A stretch of DNA of 13,587 nt, taken from contig JAKLLJ010000058.1 in NCBI GenBank assembly GCA_023150215.1, forward strand, positions 1 through 13,587, read 5' to 3'. Numbering within the stretch: position 1 is the first letter of the stretch; each line of letters opens with the position of its first letter. The notes beneath the pieces were generated by a model. That model did not search any database. It was given only the letters and a program-made list of their open reading frames with translations, and was not told the origin of the DNA. Positions 1-7,320 of the stretch are shown here, one piece after another. Both the position numbers and the translations under genes were made by a program. Origin of the DNA: Thauera sp. (GTDB lineage: Bacteria > Pseudomonadota > Gammaproteobacteria > Burkholderiales > Rhodocyclaceae).

Positions 1-1
1 C

Positions 2-646
2 GGCAACATCTGGGATATGGATGATCTGGCGCGCAAGACGGTGGGCCTGCCAATCGACGCGCTGCAGAAACTGCACCAACTGATCCGGACCGAGGTTGCG
101 CGCCTGAAGGTCGAGCTTGAAGTCCCCAACGAGGAAGGGAAGTACCCCACCTCGGGGTACGACCGATGGGAGGCTCGGATTACGCCCAAGGTGGGCAACG
201 GCGACGCCTTCATCGACTACCTGCGCGATGAAGTCGGTGCCGAGTTGAATGACAAGGAGACCAAGGAGATCCGTCAGGCGCTTCAGAAGCTTGGGAAACG
301 CCTCTCGCGACTGCCAAGGATCACCCGAGAGTTCCTGGTCATGCTTTATGAGCGCAAAGAGACGGGGAAATCCCGCCGGTTCCAGGATGCATGGGCACAT
401 GCGCTTTACAGCAAGGTGGAACGCGAGTATCGGGGCGCAGACCTCAAGGGAGAACTGGACATCCTTGAACATGCCGGATTCGTCAGCATTGACGGCGAAG
501 ACCCCTACAACTACGGACCGCCTGAGATTGGCATGCGCATCACGTTCGACAGCGACGACCTGGCCGCTCAGTTCCTGGATTTCGTCAAAGCGAAGCAACT
601 CGACTTGCGGAAAGTGATCGGCACGGCCGATCTGTCCGTGTTCTGA
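2..646 (+). CDS. 3' end of an unrecognised gene (5' end outside window)
   Basis: The frame is open from base 2 to the stop at 644-646. The first ATG inside the window (17) has no Shine-Dalgarno sequence before it, and five in-frame sense codons precede it, so the gene most likely begins to the left of the window. About 214 residues are visible. They are charged and mostly helical-looking, with many K/R/E/D residues, no signal peptide and no membrane segment, so a soluble cytoplasmic protein is likely. The last ~100 residues (from about LPRITREFLVMLYERKE onward) look like an alpha/beta or winged-helix-type C-terminal domain, but this is only an impression. No catalytic motif is visible and I do not recognise the family. 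It could be the tail of a larger ATPase or regulator; nothing in the visible part proves that. Confidence 0.7.
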   Translation, partial: GNIWDMDDLARKTVGLPIDALQKLHQLIRTEVARLKVELEVPNEEGKYPTSGYDRWEARITPKVGNGDAFIDYLRDEVGAELNDKETKEIRQALQKLGKRLSRLPRITREFLVMLYERKETGKSRRFQDAWAHALYSKVEREYRGADLKGELDILEHAGFVSIDGEDPYNYGPPEIGMRITFDSDDLAAQFLDFVKAKQLDLRKVIGTADLSVF

Positions 647-812
647 AGCACCTCTTCGCGGCAAGCCTGTTTGCCTGAGTGCCACGCGGCACCGACACAC
701 TGCGCTTCATCGCGAATCTCATCGACATGCAGCGGGAACGGTCTTTTGGACTGGGCGATGTCGAGTGATAAGGTAGGGGAATTTTTCACCGTTCGTCTGC
801 TTTGCTGTCCTG

Positions 813-1121
813 ATGTCCTCGCCGTCCTACACCGTCCTGAAACTCTTCAAATCGCCACGTGGCCACCTCGCCGAGATATCCCGAACGCGTGACCGCTGCG
901 AGACGCGGGGGAACGAGTGGGTCTGGATCGCGGAGCGGCACGTCACGACACTCCAACTGCGGCCGGGGCGCGGTGCCCTCGACTTCGAAGAGGGCCAGTT
1001 GCATCTCAAGGACGATGCCGGTGAGTTGCGCTGGTTGAATGGCGAGATCGAAACGCTGAGCCGCGTCGCCGTCGAACTACCTCAGCCGTCACTGAGCGTC
1101 CTGGACTCGCACCTCAGTTGA
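813..1121 (+). CDS. Small hypothetical protein, 102 aa
   Basis: ATG at 813 to TGA at 1119-1121. Third codon positions are mostly G or C, as in the stronger genes here, and the protein has a balanced composition, which supports real coding. No good Shine-Dalgarno sequence precedes the ATG, so the start is uncertain. The product is small and soluble, with no signal peptide or transmembrane segment. The pattern of alternating hydrophobic and polar residues (TVLKLF, VTTLQL, GQLHLK) suggests a mainly beta fold. I do not recognise the family. It is read toward the minus-strand dinG homologue, whose repaired 3' end is at 1266. The 166 bases before it contain only a possible 29-codon GTG-initiated ORF (VPRGTDTLRFIANL...), which I do not call a gene. 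Confidence 0.5.
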   Translation: MSSPSYTVLKLFKSPRGHLAEISRTRDRCETRGNEWVWIAERHVTTLQLRPGRGALDFEEGQLHLKDDAGELRWLNGEIETLSRVAVELPQPSLSVLDSHLS

Positions 1122-1265
1122 CCCTCGCCCGGCCTCTTGCCCAAAGGCCAGCATGGAGGTCAACGACTTACGCTGCCACAACCCCGCGCAAGCCTGCGAG
1201 CGAAAGGGCTGGCGCAACAAACGGTACCGGACCTGTCACGCAGCGTACAGCAAGAGCCGTAGGAT

Positions 1266-3406
1266 TCAGGCCATCGGCGTCGAGACAAGACGCCGAGTTG
1301 GCTGCGTCTCCCCGACCACCATCCGAAATGGCGGCAGTCCGCGCAGCAGCTGGCGACCCCAATGCGTGCTCCCAAGGCGTGGATCGAACACGGTCACGGT
1401 CCCGCTGTCCTCATCGGTGCGCAGCAGCCTGCCGACGGCCTGCGCGAGCCGGATGCCGACCTCGGGCACACTGAGCGTCATGAAGGCCGAACGCCCCTGC
1501 CGTTCGACCCACTCGCGCCGGGCCTGCTCCATCGGGCTGCTGGGTACCGCGAACGGCAGCTTGCGATGACGACGTGCGTACAGTAGTCGCCCGGCAGATC
1601 GACACCCTCGGCGAGGCTCGCCAGGCCGAACAGGACGGACGGCTCGTCCTGGTCGACGCGCTGTTTGTGGCGGGCGATCAGTTCCTGCCGCGACACCTGC
1701 CCCTGCATGAGCACGCGTGCGCGGAAGGCCTCGGGCAGCCCGTCGTAGACCTCCCGCATCTGGCGGCCCGAGGCGAACAGCACCAGCGCGCCGAGGTCGC
1801 AGGCCAGCAGCGCCGGCAGGCGCTCGGTCACTTCGGCCGTGTGCGCCGCAGCGTCCCGCGGATGTGCCCGCACGCGCGGGATGTGCAGCGTGGCCCGACG
1901 GGCGTAGTCGAACGGGGACGGCACGTCGAGCCGATGCAGCGCCGGGTAGGCGGACAGGCCGCTTTCCTCCAGGAAGGGCTCGAACCGGCCGCAGGCCCGC
2001 AGCGTCGCCGAGGTCAGCACCGCAGCACCTACACGATTCCACAGGAGGGCGCGCAGTTTCTCGCCGCCGCCGATCGGTGCCGCGCAGACCAGGTAGTCCT
2101 GCGCGTGCGCGGCGCCGGCGTGACGCTCGACCCAACGGGCCGTGGGCAAGGCCTGGGCTGCGTCCTTGCGCAGTATCCAGGCCCAGGTCTGCTCGACGTG
2201 GGCGAGCTTGGCGAGGTAGAACCCCAGCCCGGACAGGTGCGTCTGGACCTGGGCCGGGCGATCACCGGCCGCCGCCAGCATCGCCTCGCGCACGGCCTGC
2301 AGCACCTGCGTCATCGCCGCCGCGGCCTGGGCCAGCCCGGCGCCGATCTCCCGCCAACGGTCCGGCAGGATGCCGTGAGGAAAGCGCCAGACGGTCGCCT
2401 GGGCCTCGAAGCGGCAGTGCTCGCCCACCGCCGCGTGCAGTTCATCCATCCGCTCGTCGAGCGCCAGCGACGCGGCCGCCACCGCCTGGGTCAGCGCCAC
2501 ATCCAGGCGCAGGGCCGCGGCCGCGTCCTCGGCGAGCGCCGCCGCCCGTTCGATCCAGACCTGGGCGCCCTTGAGCGAATGGCGTGCGGCGCAGTGTTCG
2601 ACCACCTTGGCCGGCAGGCCGTGGGCTTCGTCGAGCACCAGCATCGTGTCAGCAAGGTCGGGAAGCACCGCGCCGGGCTCCATGTCCGCCGCCGCCAGCA
2701 GCAGGTCGTGGTTGGCAACGATGAGGTCGGCGTCCTTCATCTCCTGGCGCGCGAGGTAAAAGGGGCAGCGCTTGAACTGGGCGCACTTGCCGCCGAGGCA
2801 GCCCTGCCGGTCGGTGCTCACCGCGAGCCAGTCGGCGTCGGGGATGGCGCTCGGCCAGGCATCCCGATCGCCGGACCAGGTGCCCTTGGCAAAGGCGTCC
2901 GCCAGCCGTCCGAGCAGCCGCACGCCGCTGGGGCGGGCAGCCGGCGTGTCGTCCTGCGTGGCCGCGTCCGGATCATCGGGCAGTGCGGCGCCGGTGCGCT
3001 CGCCGCTCTCCAGGCGCATCGGGCAGACGTAGCGTGCGCGCCCCTTGGCCACCACGCAGGGCACCTCGAACGGCAGGCACTGGCGCAGCGCGGGCACGTC
3101 CTTGTGCAGCAGTTGCTCCTGCAGCGCGACGGTCGAGGAAGCGACCACCAGGTGCTTGCCGCGCAGGTGGGCCAGCACCAGCGCTGGCAGCAGGTAGCCC
3201 AAGGTCTTACCCGTCCCAGTGCCGGCCTCGATCACCGCGAGGTGTGCGCCCTCCTCCCGTGCGGCGGGATCACCGATGGCGGCGAGCGCGTGCGCCGCCG
3301 TGGCCATCATCCGCAGTTGCGGCTGGCGCGACGTGAAGCCCGGCATGCCCTGACGAACGGCGTCAAGGCAGCGTCGCATCAGGGTCCTTTCTTTCTCGGT
3401 AAGCAT
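1266..3406 (-). pseudogene. dinG: DinG/XPD-family Fe-S ATP-dependent DNA helicase, split by a one-base frameshift
   Basis: The first frame runs from ATG 3406 to a premature stop at 1478 (642 aa). It has Walker A AGTGTGKT (residues 61-68), a DEAH box (259-262) and four cysteines placed like the DinG [4Fe-4S] ligands (Cys128, Cys203, Cys208, Cys214). This marks it as a superfamily 2 5'-3' helicase of the DinG/XPD type, a family known to unwind forked DNA and R-loops. After Ala615 (HVVIA) the reading goes out of frame. The expected continuation KLPFAVPSSPMEQA, then the conserved VGRLLRTDEDSGTVTVFDPR helicase end, is in the next frame and stops at 1266. Restoring one base (GCAAG to GCAAAG, around 1561-1563) gives a ~713-residue protein, close to E. 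coli DinG. Helicase motif VI falls after the break, so an unrepaired product would probably be inactive. Either a real mutation or a sequence error fits. Confidence 0.9.
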
Positions 3407-3609
3407 GGGACCAGCATCCGTTGGTCCGAGGGGTTTTCAAGGGCGATGCCTCGGCGTGCGCTTGGGCCGTCTACTCGGTACCATGACTGCTTTGGTCGCC
3501 CACCCCATCGCCATGAACCCCTTAGGCTGGCCACCACCGTGAGGCCATACGGCCAGGGTGATTCGCCAATGGGCGAGGATGAATTTCAACCGTTATTGTT
3601 GGCAGCCCT

Positions 3610-4380
3610 ATGTTCGCTCAGATCCTGGAATACATGGCAGAGACCCTGCCATTCCGCTCCTACACCGACGACGAACAACGCTGGGCCTGCGTCACAGCCG
3701 AGTTCGCCGAACAGATCCATACGCTTGCGAACGAACTCCTGACTTCGCTGCCGTCCGATCTCACGCGCCGCGTTCTGAGCGAGTCCAAGCAGGAGGTTCT
3801 CCAACGAGACAAGCCCACCGTCTCGGTCGCGGAATTCCGCCTGCGGCCCACGAACAGCTACTACACCAAGTCGAATCGCCCTCTGCCCCGCCCCGAGAAC
3901 CCACGAGGCTTCGACGCCACGGGCTTGGCAGTGTCTCTTTCGGTGTGCCGAGGCTTCGCCGAGAAGGACAGCGCCACGCCTCCGTTCATCGCCTTGGACT
4001 TCGAGGTCTGGGGCGCACACGAACGCGCCGGCTTCGCCAGCTTGCTGCGCGACCATCGTCACCTCGTCGAGATGCTCGTCACGCGCTCCGGCGCCTCACT
4101 CTTCACTTCCTGCCCCTTCAAGAACATCGAGGCAGCCGACTACGTGTCGCCCTTCGAAGCGCTCGAACTCTATTTCGCGAATGAGACCGACCCGGAAAAC
4201 CAATTCGCGCTGCAATGCAAATTCGGCCGTACGGCCCGGGAAACCGACATCCGGCATTCGCTGCAGATCGCCCTCGCGCTGTACGACGCCACAATGGGCT
4301 ACTGCCTCGTTCAAGCCCAGCGGGAGCGGCTTCTAGAGCACGTGCGCCTCGGCACCCTGGCACTCGGAAACAAAGCCTGA
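3610..4380 (+). CDS. Hypothetical protein, 256 aa
   Basis: ATG at 3610 to TGA at 4378-4380; an in-frame stop at 3580 limits the N-terminus. No clear Shine-Dalgarno sequence precedes 3610, and ATG 3634 (residue 9) is an alternative start. Third positions are GC-rich, supporting a real gene. The protein is soluble, with no signal peptide or membrane helices. Its first ~60 residues look helical, the middle (about 80-160) mixed alpha/beta (for example PPFIALDFEVWG), and the C-terminus helical (residues ~210-250). No catalytic motif is evident and I cannot assign a family. Its 3' end overlaps the convergent nitroreductase by 48 bases (4333-4380). The gene lies between two frameshifted minus-strand genes and is transcribed opposite to both, so it is probably its own transcription unit. 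Confidence 0.65.
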   Translation: MFAQILEYMAETLPFRSYTDDEQRWACVTAEFAEQIHTLANELLTSLPSDLTRRVLSESKQEVLQRDKPTVSVAEFRLRPTNSYYTKSNRPLPRPENPRGFDATGLAVSLSVCRGFAEKDSATPPFIALDFEVWGAHERAGFASLLRDHRHLVEMLVTRSGASLFTSCPFKNIEAADYVSPFEALELYFANETDPENQFALQCKFGRTARETDIRHSLQIALALYDATMGYCLVQAQRERLLEHVRLGTLALGNKA

Positions 4381-4934
4381 AGGGTCTGCTCTCGTTGGGT
4401 CACGGCTCTCGCCCTTGGCGGTTCCGACATGGATCATCGCGACGATCCGCTCGGTGCGCCCGAACCCCATCAGAGACCGCAGAGGCCCTTCGGGGCCACC
4501 CGGCGGCGATTTCCAAAATCCCCCGTAACCCATCATGTGCAGCGCATTGAGCATGTTCATCGCGGCCGCGCCGGCTGACAGCAGTTGCTCGTGCTCAGGG
4601 ATCTTGCTTTGCCCATCCAGCCTCGCCGCCACGGCGATGACCATGGGGGAGGCTAGCGCCTTGGCGCGTGCGCGTTCCGGGGCGACATCCTGGCCCATCG
4701 TCAAGGCGACCTCCGCGTAGGCCTCACCAAGCGCAGCCAGCGCGTTCTCGCGCACCAGTGCGAAGCGCCAGGGCTGCAGGCGACCATGATCAGCCGCGCG
4801 AAGTGCGGCGGCGAAGACCAGGGCAGTTCCTCGTCGCTGGGTACCGGCGCCGCCAACGGCCACGGCGAATAGCGAGACAGCAGGAATTCCAACGCACGAT
4901 GCCGTCCAGGGTTGATGCTGTAGGGGATCTTCAT
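4333..4934 (-). pseudogene. YdjA-like FMN nitroreductase, split by a one-base frameshift
   Basis: The N-terminus starts at ATG 4934 (MKIPYSINPGRHRALEFLLS) and reads to PSDEEL. The rest is in the next frame: ALVFAAALRAADHGRLQPWR, then SPMVIAVAARL, KIPEHEQLLSAGAAAMNMLN, MGYGGFWKS, GRTERIVAMIHVGT. These blocks follow the order of E. coli YdjA (APDHKSMQPW, EQEMSAG, GFGGIWRS, KIVGFLYLGTP). The repaired product is ~200 residues, a normal length for this small, dimeric, FMN-dependent NAD(P)H oxidoreductase family; the natural substrate is unknown. The break is at about 4824, where GAACTGCCCTG reads as GAACTGGCCCTG with one G restored. The 3' end overlaps the convergent 256-aa gene by 48 bases. As with the dinG homologue, this is either early pseudogenisation or a base-calling error. 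Confidence 0.85.
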
Positions 4935-5006
4935 GGCGTCATACCTCGGACAAATCAAGAAACCGGTGGCTCATTACCGAAGCCGTCGCTTCGCAGGGTC
5001 AGCCGA

Positions 5007-5681
5007 TCACAGACTGCGCACCGGACAGGCCTGGACCACGATGCCGTCGCCCTGACGCATCGCGTGAATGGCTTTGTGTTCGTCGATCAGGATGCAGGGC
5101 TTACCGGTTCGACGACATTGATCCTGCACGCGCCAATAATCACCTTGGCTGATACAGCCGGTGCGACAGATCACAAGCTCTGTCTCCTGCAGGCTGGTGT
5201 CCATGCCAGACGCGTCCGGTCTCTCCGGCGTGATCGTGACCACATCCTGGAGGACACGAGGGCAGGCTTCGCCTATCCCGTGAGCGCAATCGCCTCTCGG
5301 GGACTCGGCGACCGGCGAAGACGGCATGCACACCACATGCCGAGAATCACTCCCCCATCGCCAGCGGGTTCGTTCTCGCAGCAGCACCTCAATGCGCTCC
5401 TTCAAGTGGTCGATCTGGCGCGCGAGTAACGCCCGGCGTGGCAGCCCCGGAACCAAGGCTTCGAGGCGAGCACGGCCCTCACGCTCGAACTGCAAAGCCG
5501 TCACGCGAATCACCAACTCCGCACGCAAGCGCATCTGCTCGGCTTGTAAGGCGTCGATCAGCGCCGCCTGCTTGGCAATCACGTTGCTGCAGCGCTCCTG
5601 CACCTTGCCATACTGGGACACCAGTACTGCCAACTCCGATCGTGCTGGCTTGCGATCGAGCTCACGCACCAAACTCGCCAT
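5007..5681 (-). CDS. DUF2325-like coiled-coil protein, 224 aa
   Basis: I choose ATG 5681 because GGAG lies 8 bases upstream; ATG 5720 is in frame and would add 13 residues but has only a weak ribosome-binding site. Residues ~27-107 form a long charged heptad-like helix (QAALIDALQAEQMRLRAELV and following), probably a coiled coil. Residues ~167-220 resemble the DUF2325 fold: ELVICRTGCISQGDYWRVQD, then CRRTGKPCILIDE. The C-terminal part is rich in cysteine (Cys172, 176, 189, 196, 219), which could be redox-active or metal-binding, although I cannot show that. DUF2325 proteins of this kind recur in integrating conjugative elements; their role is unknown. The gene stands alone on the minus strand, 72 bases upstream of the nitroreductase start, and could be co-transcribed with it. 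Confidence 0.78.
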   Translation of the reverse strand: MASLVRELDRKPARSELAVLVSQYGKVQERCSNVIAKQAALIDALQAEQMRLRAELVIRVTALQFEREGRARLEALVPGLPRRALLARQIDHLKERIEVLLRERTRWRWGSDSRHVVCMPSSPVAESPRGDCAHGIGEACPRVLQDVVTITPERPDASGMDTSLQETELVICRTGCISQGDYWRVQDQCRRTGKPCILIDEHKAIHAMRQGDGIVVQACPVRSL

Positions 5682-5904
5682 GCCTTTATCTCCACGCGCA
5701 AAGGAAACCCGTGCCCGCATGTGGGGCCTTGTCTGGAATGACGGGTGAGCGGCAACGGTGTTTAGTCAACCAGCGCACTCGCGAGGATCTGTTGGCGGTT
5801 GTACTGCCCCGAGATGATGGAGCCTTGCCCGAAGCTCAGCGTCGCGGCAAGACCTGTATCGTTCGGGTCACCGCAGATATGCAGTGACCCCTTGATGCCC
5901 CAAC

Positions 5905-5927
5905 TTACCCACAATTTCTGTGGACAA
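5905..5927. promoter_or_regulatory. Inverted pair of DnaA-box-like 9-mers
   Basis: TTACCCACA (5905-5913) and, on the other strand, TTGTCCACA (5919-5927) each differ from the DnaA-box consensus TTATNCACA at one base. They face each other across five bases. No AT-rich unwinding region or iteron array is obvious next to them. They may be regulatory sites, part of an element replication origin, or chance. Confidence 0.25.
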
Positions 5928-6314
5928 CCATGGGGAAAACTCCGCTGTGTAGGAGATCGACCCGAGTAAGCTCCGGGGCTGCCTACCTACGAAGCCCACG
6001 TGCACAAAAAAAGTGCAACACGCAGTGGCCCACCTAGCATCTCAGCGGCGAGTCCCAAGCCCAGAATGCAGCTTGGTTCTTGCCACTGGGAGCGGAGCGT
6101 CCTGTCAACTGCCAAGGCGCAACACGCAAGAGTCGCCATATGGATCATGTGGGGATGGCGAGGGTCGGAGTACCTTTGTGTCCCGTTGAAGATCGGACCA
6201 CACTGGCCGTGCTTCTTGCGGACATCGTGTCCGCGCAGCCTTCAACACCGTCCGTCGCGGGTGGTTTGAAGTCCAGCTTTGGCTGGCGTCGCGGTCGTTA
6301 CCCGCCTCTTGACA

Positions 6315-6424
6315 CCAGGTTTTCCTGGCTTGTCGATCACTTCGGTGATCGGCTCAGTAGCAGGCTTCATGCCCAGCGTCCGGCTTGCCGAATGCGTGTC
6401 ATCCGAATCGGCTCCCCCGATTCG
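6315..6424 (+). other. Cluster of three perfect hairpins
   Basis: CCAGG-TTTT-CCTGG occupies 6315-6328. CGATCAC-TTCG-GTGATCG occupies 6334-6351 and closes a very stable C(UUCG)G tetraloop. CGAATCGG-CTCCC-CCGATTCG occupies 6404-6424. A TTGACA hexamer at 6309-6314 lies just before the first hairpin, but no good -10 box follows. None of the hairpins has a T-run, so they are not simple terminators. They may form a structured 5' leader or a small RNA. Confidence 0.4.
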
Positions 6425-6539
6425 CGAGCCTCTGCTTCACCGCATGAGTCGGCCTGAGTTCGCAAGAGCGCCATCTACCCAGCGCACCGCAAGGTGCCGC
6501 CACCGAGCCGCTTGACCCTCCTAGGTCGAGCAAACCCGA

Positions 6540-6597
6540 ACGGGAACACTGTTTCCCGTCTGGGGATGGGTGTTCCCTTTACACGAAGGAGAACACC
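6540..6597 (+). promoter_or_regulatory. Leader with three competing hairpins before the 58-aa ORF
   Basis: Three mutually exclusive pairings are visible: ACGGGAA (6540-6546) with TTCCCGT (6553-6559); GGGAACAC (6542-6549) with GTGTTCCC (6570-6577); and GGTGTTC (6569-6575) with GAACACC (6591-6597). The third places the Shine-Dalgarno AAGGAG (6586-6591) in the loop and at the edge of the stem, next to the ATG. This arrangement could control translation initiation; that is inferred only from the base pairing. Confidence 0.5.
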
Positions 6598-6774
6598 ATG
6601 TTCGCATCGATCGCAACCCGATCCGTCGCACGCACCTGCGTGCTGTTGGGCGGTTCCGGCCACAGCCGGCCGCTCACCGTGCAGTCGCGTCCCGTGGCCG
6701 CACTGCTGCGTCCCCTGCCGTCTTCTGCGGATACGACCGGTGGCGCTCTTCCCTCGCGCAGCGAAAGGAGTTGA
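6598..6774 (+). CDS. Small hypothetical protein or leader peptide, 58 aa
   Basis: ATG 6598 is preceded by AAGGAG at 6586-6591, the same GGAGAACACCATG start context as radC at 11216, which supports real translation. TGA is at 6772-6774. The peptide (MFASIATRSVARTC...) is basic and rich in Ser, Arg, Pro and Leu, with no domain I recognise. The next gene starts two bases after the stop, and its Shine-Dalgarno sequence lies inside the end of this one, so the two are probably translationally coupled. It could be a functional small protein or a leader peptide that mainly serves to couple translation of the 63-aa ORF. Confidence 0.5.
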   Translation: MFASIATRSVARTCVLLGGSGHSRPLTVQSRPVAALLRPLPSSADTTGGALPSRSERS

Positions 6775-6776
6775 GC

Positions 6777-6968
6777 ATGCTCGGCTCTTACCGCAAGCGC
6801 ATTGCCGCCATGGCGATCCAACTCGCCAAGGATGACCCTCAGTTGGTCAAGGAAGTCATCGCCCGTCTTCGCGAGTCGGGTGACATCGAAGCCGACGATC
6901 TGGTCTATCTGGACCGGATCGCCGACCGCTGGATCAGGATTGCTCAGGAGAATCAGGTTCGGGGCTAA
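6777..6968 (+). CDS. Small hypothetical protein, 63 aa
   Basis: ATG 6777 with AAGGAG at 6765-6770; TAA at 6966-6968. The product (MLGSYRKRIAAMAIQLAKDD...) is charged and predicted all-helical: two or three helices separated at DDPQ and SGDIEADD. It has no cysteines, signal peptide or membrane segment. The spacing of two bases after the preceding 58-aa ORF indicates coupling. Its 3' end overlaps the convergent 85-aa gene by 35 bases (6934-6968). The function is unknown; small helical proteins like this are common in conjugative elements. Confidence 0.65.
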   Translation: MLGSYRKRIAAMAIQLAKDDPQLVKEVIARLRESGDIEADDLVYLDRIADRWIRIAQENQVRG

Positions 6969-7191
6969 CGACAGTAAGTCGTGGGGGTGGCAATACCCCT
7001 TTGGCCCTGGCCATTTCCACGGCGATCTTCTCCAGCAGATCCGGCCGTTCCTCGCCGAGCACGTTGGTCCATGTGGCCATCGCCGCCTCGACGTCGGCCT
7101 GCGTTCGCACGCCGTCGAAGTCGATTCCGAGCTTTCGGAAATCCTCGACTTCGGCGGGTGTGAACCGGAGTGAATCGCCTGTGCGCAGCAT
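6934..7191 (-). CDS. Small conserved-looking hypothetical protein, 85 aa
   Basis: ATG at 7191 on the minus strand, preceded by CAGGAG (7201-7206) in the context CCCCTTTTCAGGAG, which closely matches the radC leader CCCTCTTTTCAGGAG. The protein starts MLRTGDSLRFTPAEVEDFRK and contains GIDFDGVRTQADVEAAMATW and ERPDLLEKIAVEMARAKG. It is acidic, soluble and probably helical. The phrase ADVEAAMATW followed by ERPDLLEKI reads like a well-folded small domain, but I cannot name a family. It is the only minus-strand gene of the right-hand module before the Fic pair. It is divergent from the 160-aa gene (7321), so the 129 bases between them must hold both promoters. Confidence 0.7.
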   Translation of the reverse strand: MLRTGDSLRFTPAEVEDFRKLGIDFDGVRTQADVEAAMATWTNVLGEERPDLLEKIAVEMARAKGVLPPPRLTVVSPEPDSPEQS

Positions 7192-7256
7192 GTTGTCGCT
7201 CTCCTGAAAAGGGGTCAGCGCTCAGCATAGCCCCGTCGCACACCTGTGCAATCCCA

Positions 7257-7297
7257 GGGAGATCCGGTCGTCTCCCGGTCGGGGACGAGTGCCTCCC
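7257..7297 (+). promoter_or_regulatory. Leader hairpin upstream of the 160-aa gene
   Basis: GGGAG (7257-7261) can pair with CTCCC (7293-7297) around an inner stem CGTCTCC / GGGGACG (7269-7275 / 7281-7287, one G.U). Alternatively GGGAGA (7257-7262) pairs with TCTCCC (7271-7276). The hairpin ends 11 bases before the Shine-Dalgarno AAGGAG (7309-7314). Confidence 0.45.
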
Positions 7298-7320
7298 ATT
7301 TTCTTGAAAAGGAGAGTGCC

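Larger units (their letters stand above)
5682..6597. other. Long non-coding stretch with hairpins and DnaA-box-like sites
   Basis: No convincing gene is visible in these ~900 bases. Open frames exist on the plus strand (for example about 6137-6457), but their third-position GC is only moderate and no Shine-Dalgarno sequence precedes them. The interval holds an inverted pair of DnaA-box-like 9-mers (5905-5927), a small hairpin with an A7 loop (6001-6017), and a cluster of three perfect hairpins between 6315 and 6424. It separates the minus-strand DUF2325-like gene from the plus-strand module, so it must contain the 5' ends of transcripts in both directions. Confidence 0.5.

Noticed and set aside
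1153..1265. Short plus-strand frame beginning MEVNDLRCHNPAQ between the 102-aa gene and the helicase end
   Set aside because: Its later part is antisense to the helicase C-terminus, and there is no independent support for the first ~35 codons.
1574..3742. Very long plus-strand open frame (722 codons) opposite the helicase gene
   Set aside because: It is the antisense shadow of the GC-rich dinG homologue; it has no recognisable domains, while the minus strand has all the helicase motifs.
4978..4993. CGAAGC-CGTC-GCTTCG hairpin downstream of the DUF2325-like gene as a terminator
   Set aside because: The stem is only six base pairs and no T-run follows it on the minus-strand transcript.
6309..6337. 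TTGACA hexamer as the -35 box of a promoter for the right-hand module
   Set aside because: At 16-18 base spacing there is no acceptable -10 hexamer (GTCGAT at 17), so I do not annotate a promoter.
6137..6457. Plus-strand open frame inside the non-coding stretch, starting MDHVGMARVG
   Set aside because: Third-position GC is clearly lower than in the real genes, no Shine-Dalgarno sequence precedes it, and overlapping frames are equally open. I keep it as a remote possibility only.
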